Positions 6,169 through 6,394 of a stretch of 6,394 bases of DNA are shown one piece after another. How positions within the stretch are numbered: position 1 is the first letter of the stretch; each line of letters opens with the position of its first letter. The translations under genes and the position numbers were made by a program. A model generated the notes under the pieces. The model worked only from the letters and a program-made list of their open reading frames with translations. It did no database searches and was not told the DNA's origin. Origin of the DNA: an uncultured Lachnospiraceae bacterium (GTDB lineage Bacteria; Bacillota; Clostridia; Lachnospirales; Lachnospiraceae); NCBI GenBank assembly GCA_934293375.1, contig CAKQYS010000028.1, positions 1 to 6,394 of the forward strand. Direction: 5' to 3'.

Positions 6169-6286
6169 TGAACCGGTGGTTTCATATAATTTTATGTGCA
6201 AGTGGGTTTGCAATATTTTTTATTTTATGATGGGGATGGAGACAGTGTTTATGATTATTTCAATCCATGCCATCATTCCACAAACA

Positions 6287-6314
6287 TTTACAAATAAATG
6301 TATTATGATATAAT
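6287..6314 (+). promoter_or_regulatory. Strong plus-strand promoter for a gene beyond the right edge
   Basis: TTTACA (6287-6292, 5 of 6) and a perfect TATAAT (6309-6314) are separated by 16 bases, with TG at 6306-6307 giving an extended -10. The predicted start is near 6321. No start codon with a ribosome site follows inside the window (ATG at 6368 meets a stop after four codons), so the leader is at least about 70 bases and the gene lies to the right, divergent from everything else here. Confidence 0.65.
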
Positions 6315-6391
6315 GAGCATTGCGACGGCTATAAGAGGAAATTCTTGAGAAAATTGACTCAGTTGCTATGAGCAAAGAATAAATAATGCTC
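6315..6391 (+). repeat. Seven-base inverted repeat closing a possible structured leader
   Basis: GAGCATT (6315-6321) and AATGCTC (6385-6391) are perfect reverse complements enclosing 63 bases. Inside, GCGAC (6322-6326) can pair with GTTGC (6362-6366, one G-U), extending the arm on one side, while TTGCT/AGCAA (6363-6375) forms a competing hairpin. If RNA begins at or before 6315 this could fold as one domain. The nearest promoter predicts a start near 6321, which would remove most of the left arm, so the repeat may be DNA-level instead or chance. Confidence 0.35.
6363..6375. promoter_or_regulatory. Candidate operator: TTGCT-ATG-AGCAA palindrome
   Basis: This 13-base palindrome has five perfect pairs. 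It lies just after TTGACT (6354-6359, 5 of 6 to a -35 box), at the place where the spacer to a weak -10 (AATAAA, 6378-6383, 18-base spacing) would be. TTGC...GCAA palindromes within promoters are typical of MarR-family repressor sites. No regulator gene is visible in the window, so the assignment is by pattern only. Confidence 0.35.
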
Positions 6392-6394
6392 TTG

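Noticed and set aside
6196..6220. Hairpin TGCAA/TTGCA followed by a T-rich run on the plus strand
   Set aside because: The stem is only five pairs, the T run is not adjacent, and no plus-strand gene lies upstream for it to terminate.
6110..6313. 67-codon plus-strand frame in the right intergenic region
   Set aside because: It has no ribosome site and covers the promoter of the minus-strand gene. The composition resembles noncoding AT-rich sequence.
6216..6394. Open minus-strand frame of about 58 codons entering from the right edge and ending before 6216
   Set aside because: The translation is low-complexity and rich in isoleucine and serine, and the same bases carry a strong plus-strand promoter. 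No terminator follows it, so it looks like a chance frame in AT-rich intergenic DNA.

Overview
All six genes in this window are on the minus strand. Paralogue-like secreted proteins with BspA-type leucine-rich repeats, a bacterial CAP domain and lysine-rich immunoglobulin-like tails, moderate GC, strong AGGAGG-type ribosome sites and sigma-A style promoters together suggest a low-to-mid GC gut Firmicute, most likely a Lachnospiraceae-type Clostridium relative. This is inference from protein style; no taxonomic marker gene is present.

Layout in the direction of transcription, right to left. At the right edge (6109-6394) is a 286-base divergent intergenic region. It has a promoter for the gene to its left, and a strong plus-strand promoter plus inverted repeats for an unseen gene beyond the window. 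Next is a 170-residue helical protein of unknown function (5596-6108), followed by a 195-base untranslated tail and an intrinsic terminator (5367-5400). A near-consensus promoter abuts that terminator and drives a YgjP-like zinc metalloprotease-fold protein (4731-5306). A large secreted LRR-CAP-Ig protein (1873-4686) lies 44 bases downstream, probably in the same transcript. After a 91-base gap holding a promoter overlapped by a dyad, a two-gene metal unit follows: a ZIP-family divalent metal transporter (1008-1781) and a small HMA-domain protein with a CxxC metal site (711-986). An intrinsic terminator (619-664) ends that unit. The N-terminal 189 codons of another secreted protein (1-569) run off the left edge.

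How the genes may work together: the ZIP transporter and HMA protein form a compact metal uptake and handling unit, and the dyad over their promoter suggests they are regulated. The LRR-CAP-Ig protein and the left-edge protein are both exported, so the window mixes surface or secreted functions with metal homeostasis. I see no tRNA, rRNA, CRISPR array, insertion sequence or phage gene. Nothing here is clearly a new defence or mobile system. The most open points are the architecture of the 937-residue secreted protein, the ZIP-HMA pairing, the promoter/terminator overlap at 619-705 and the structured right-edge leader.
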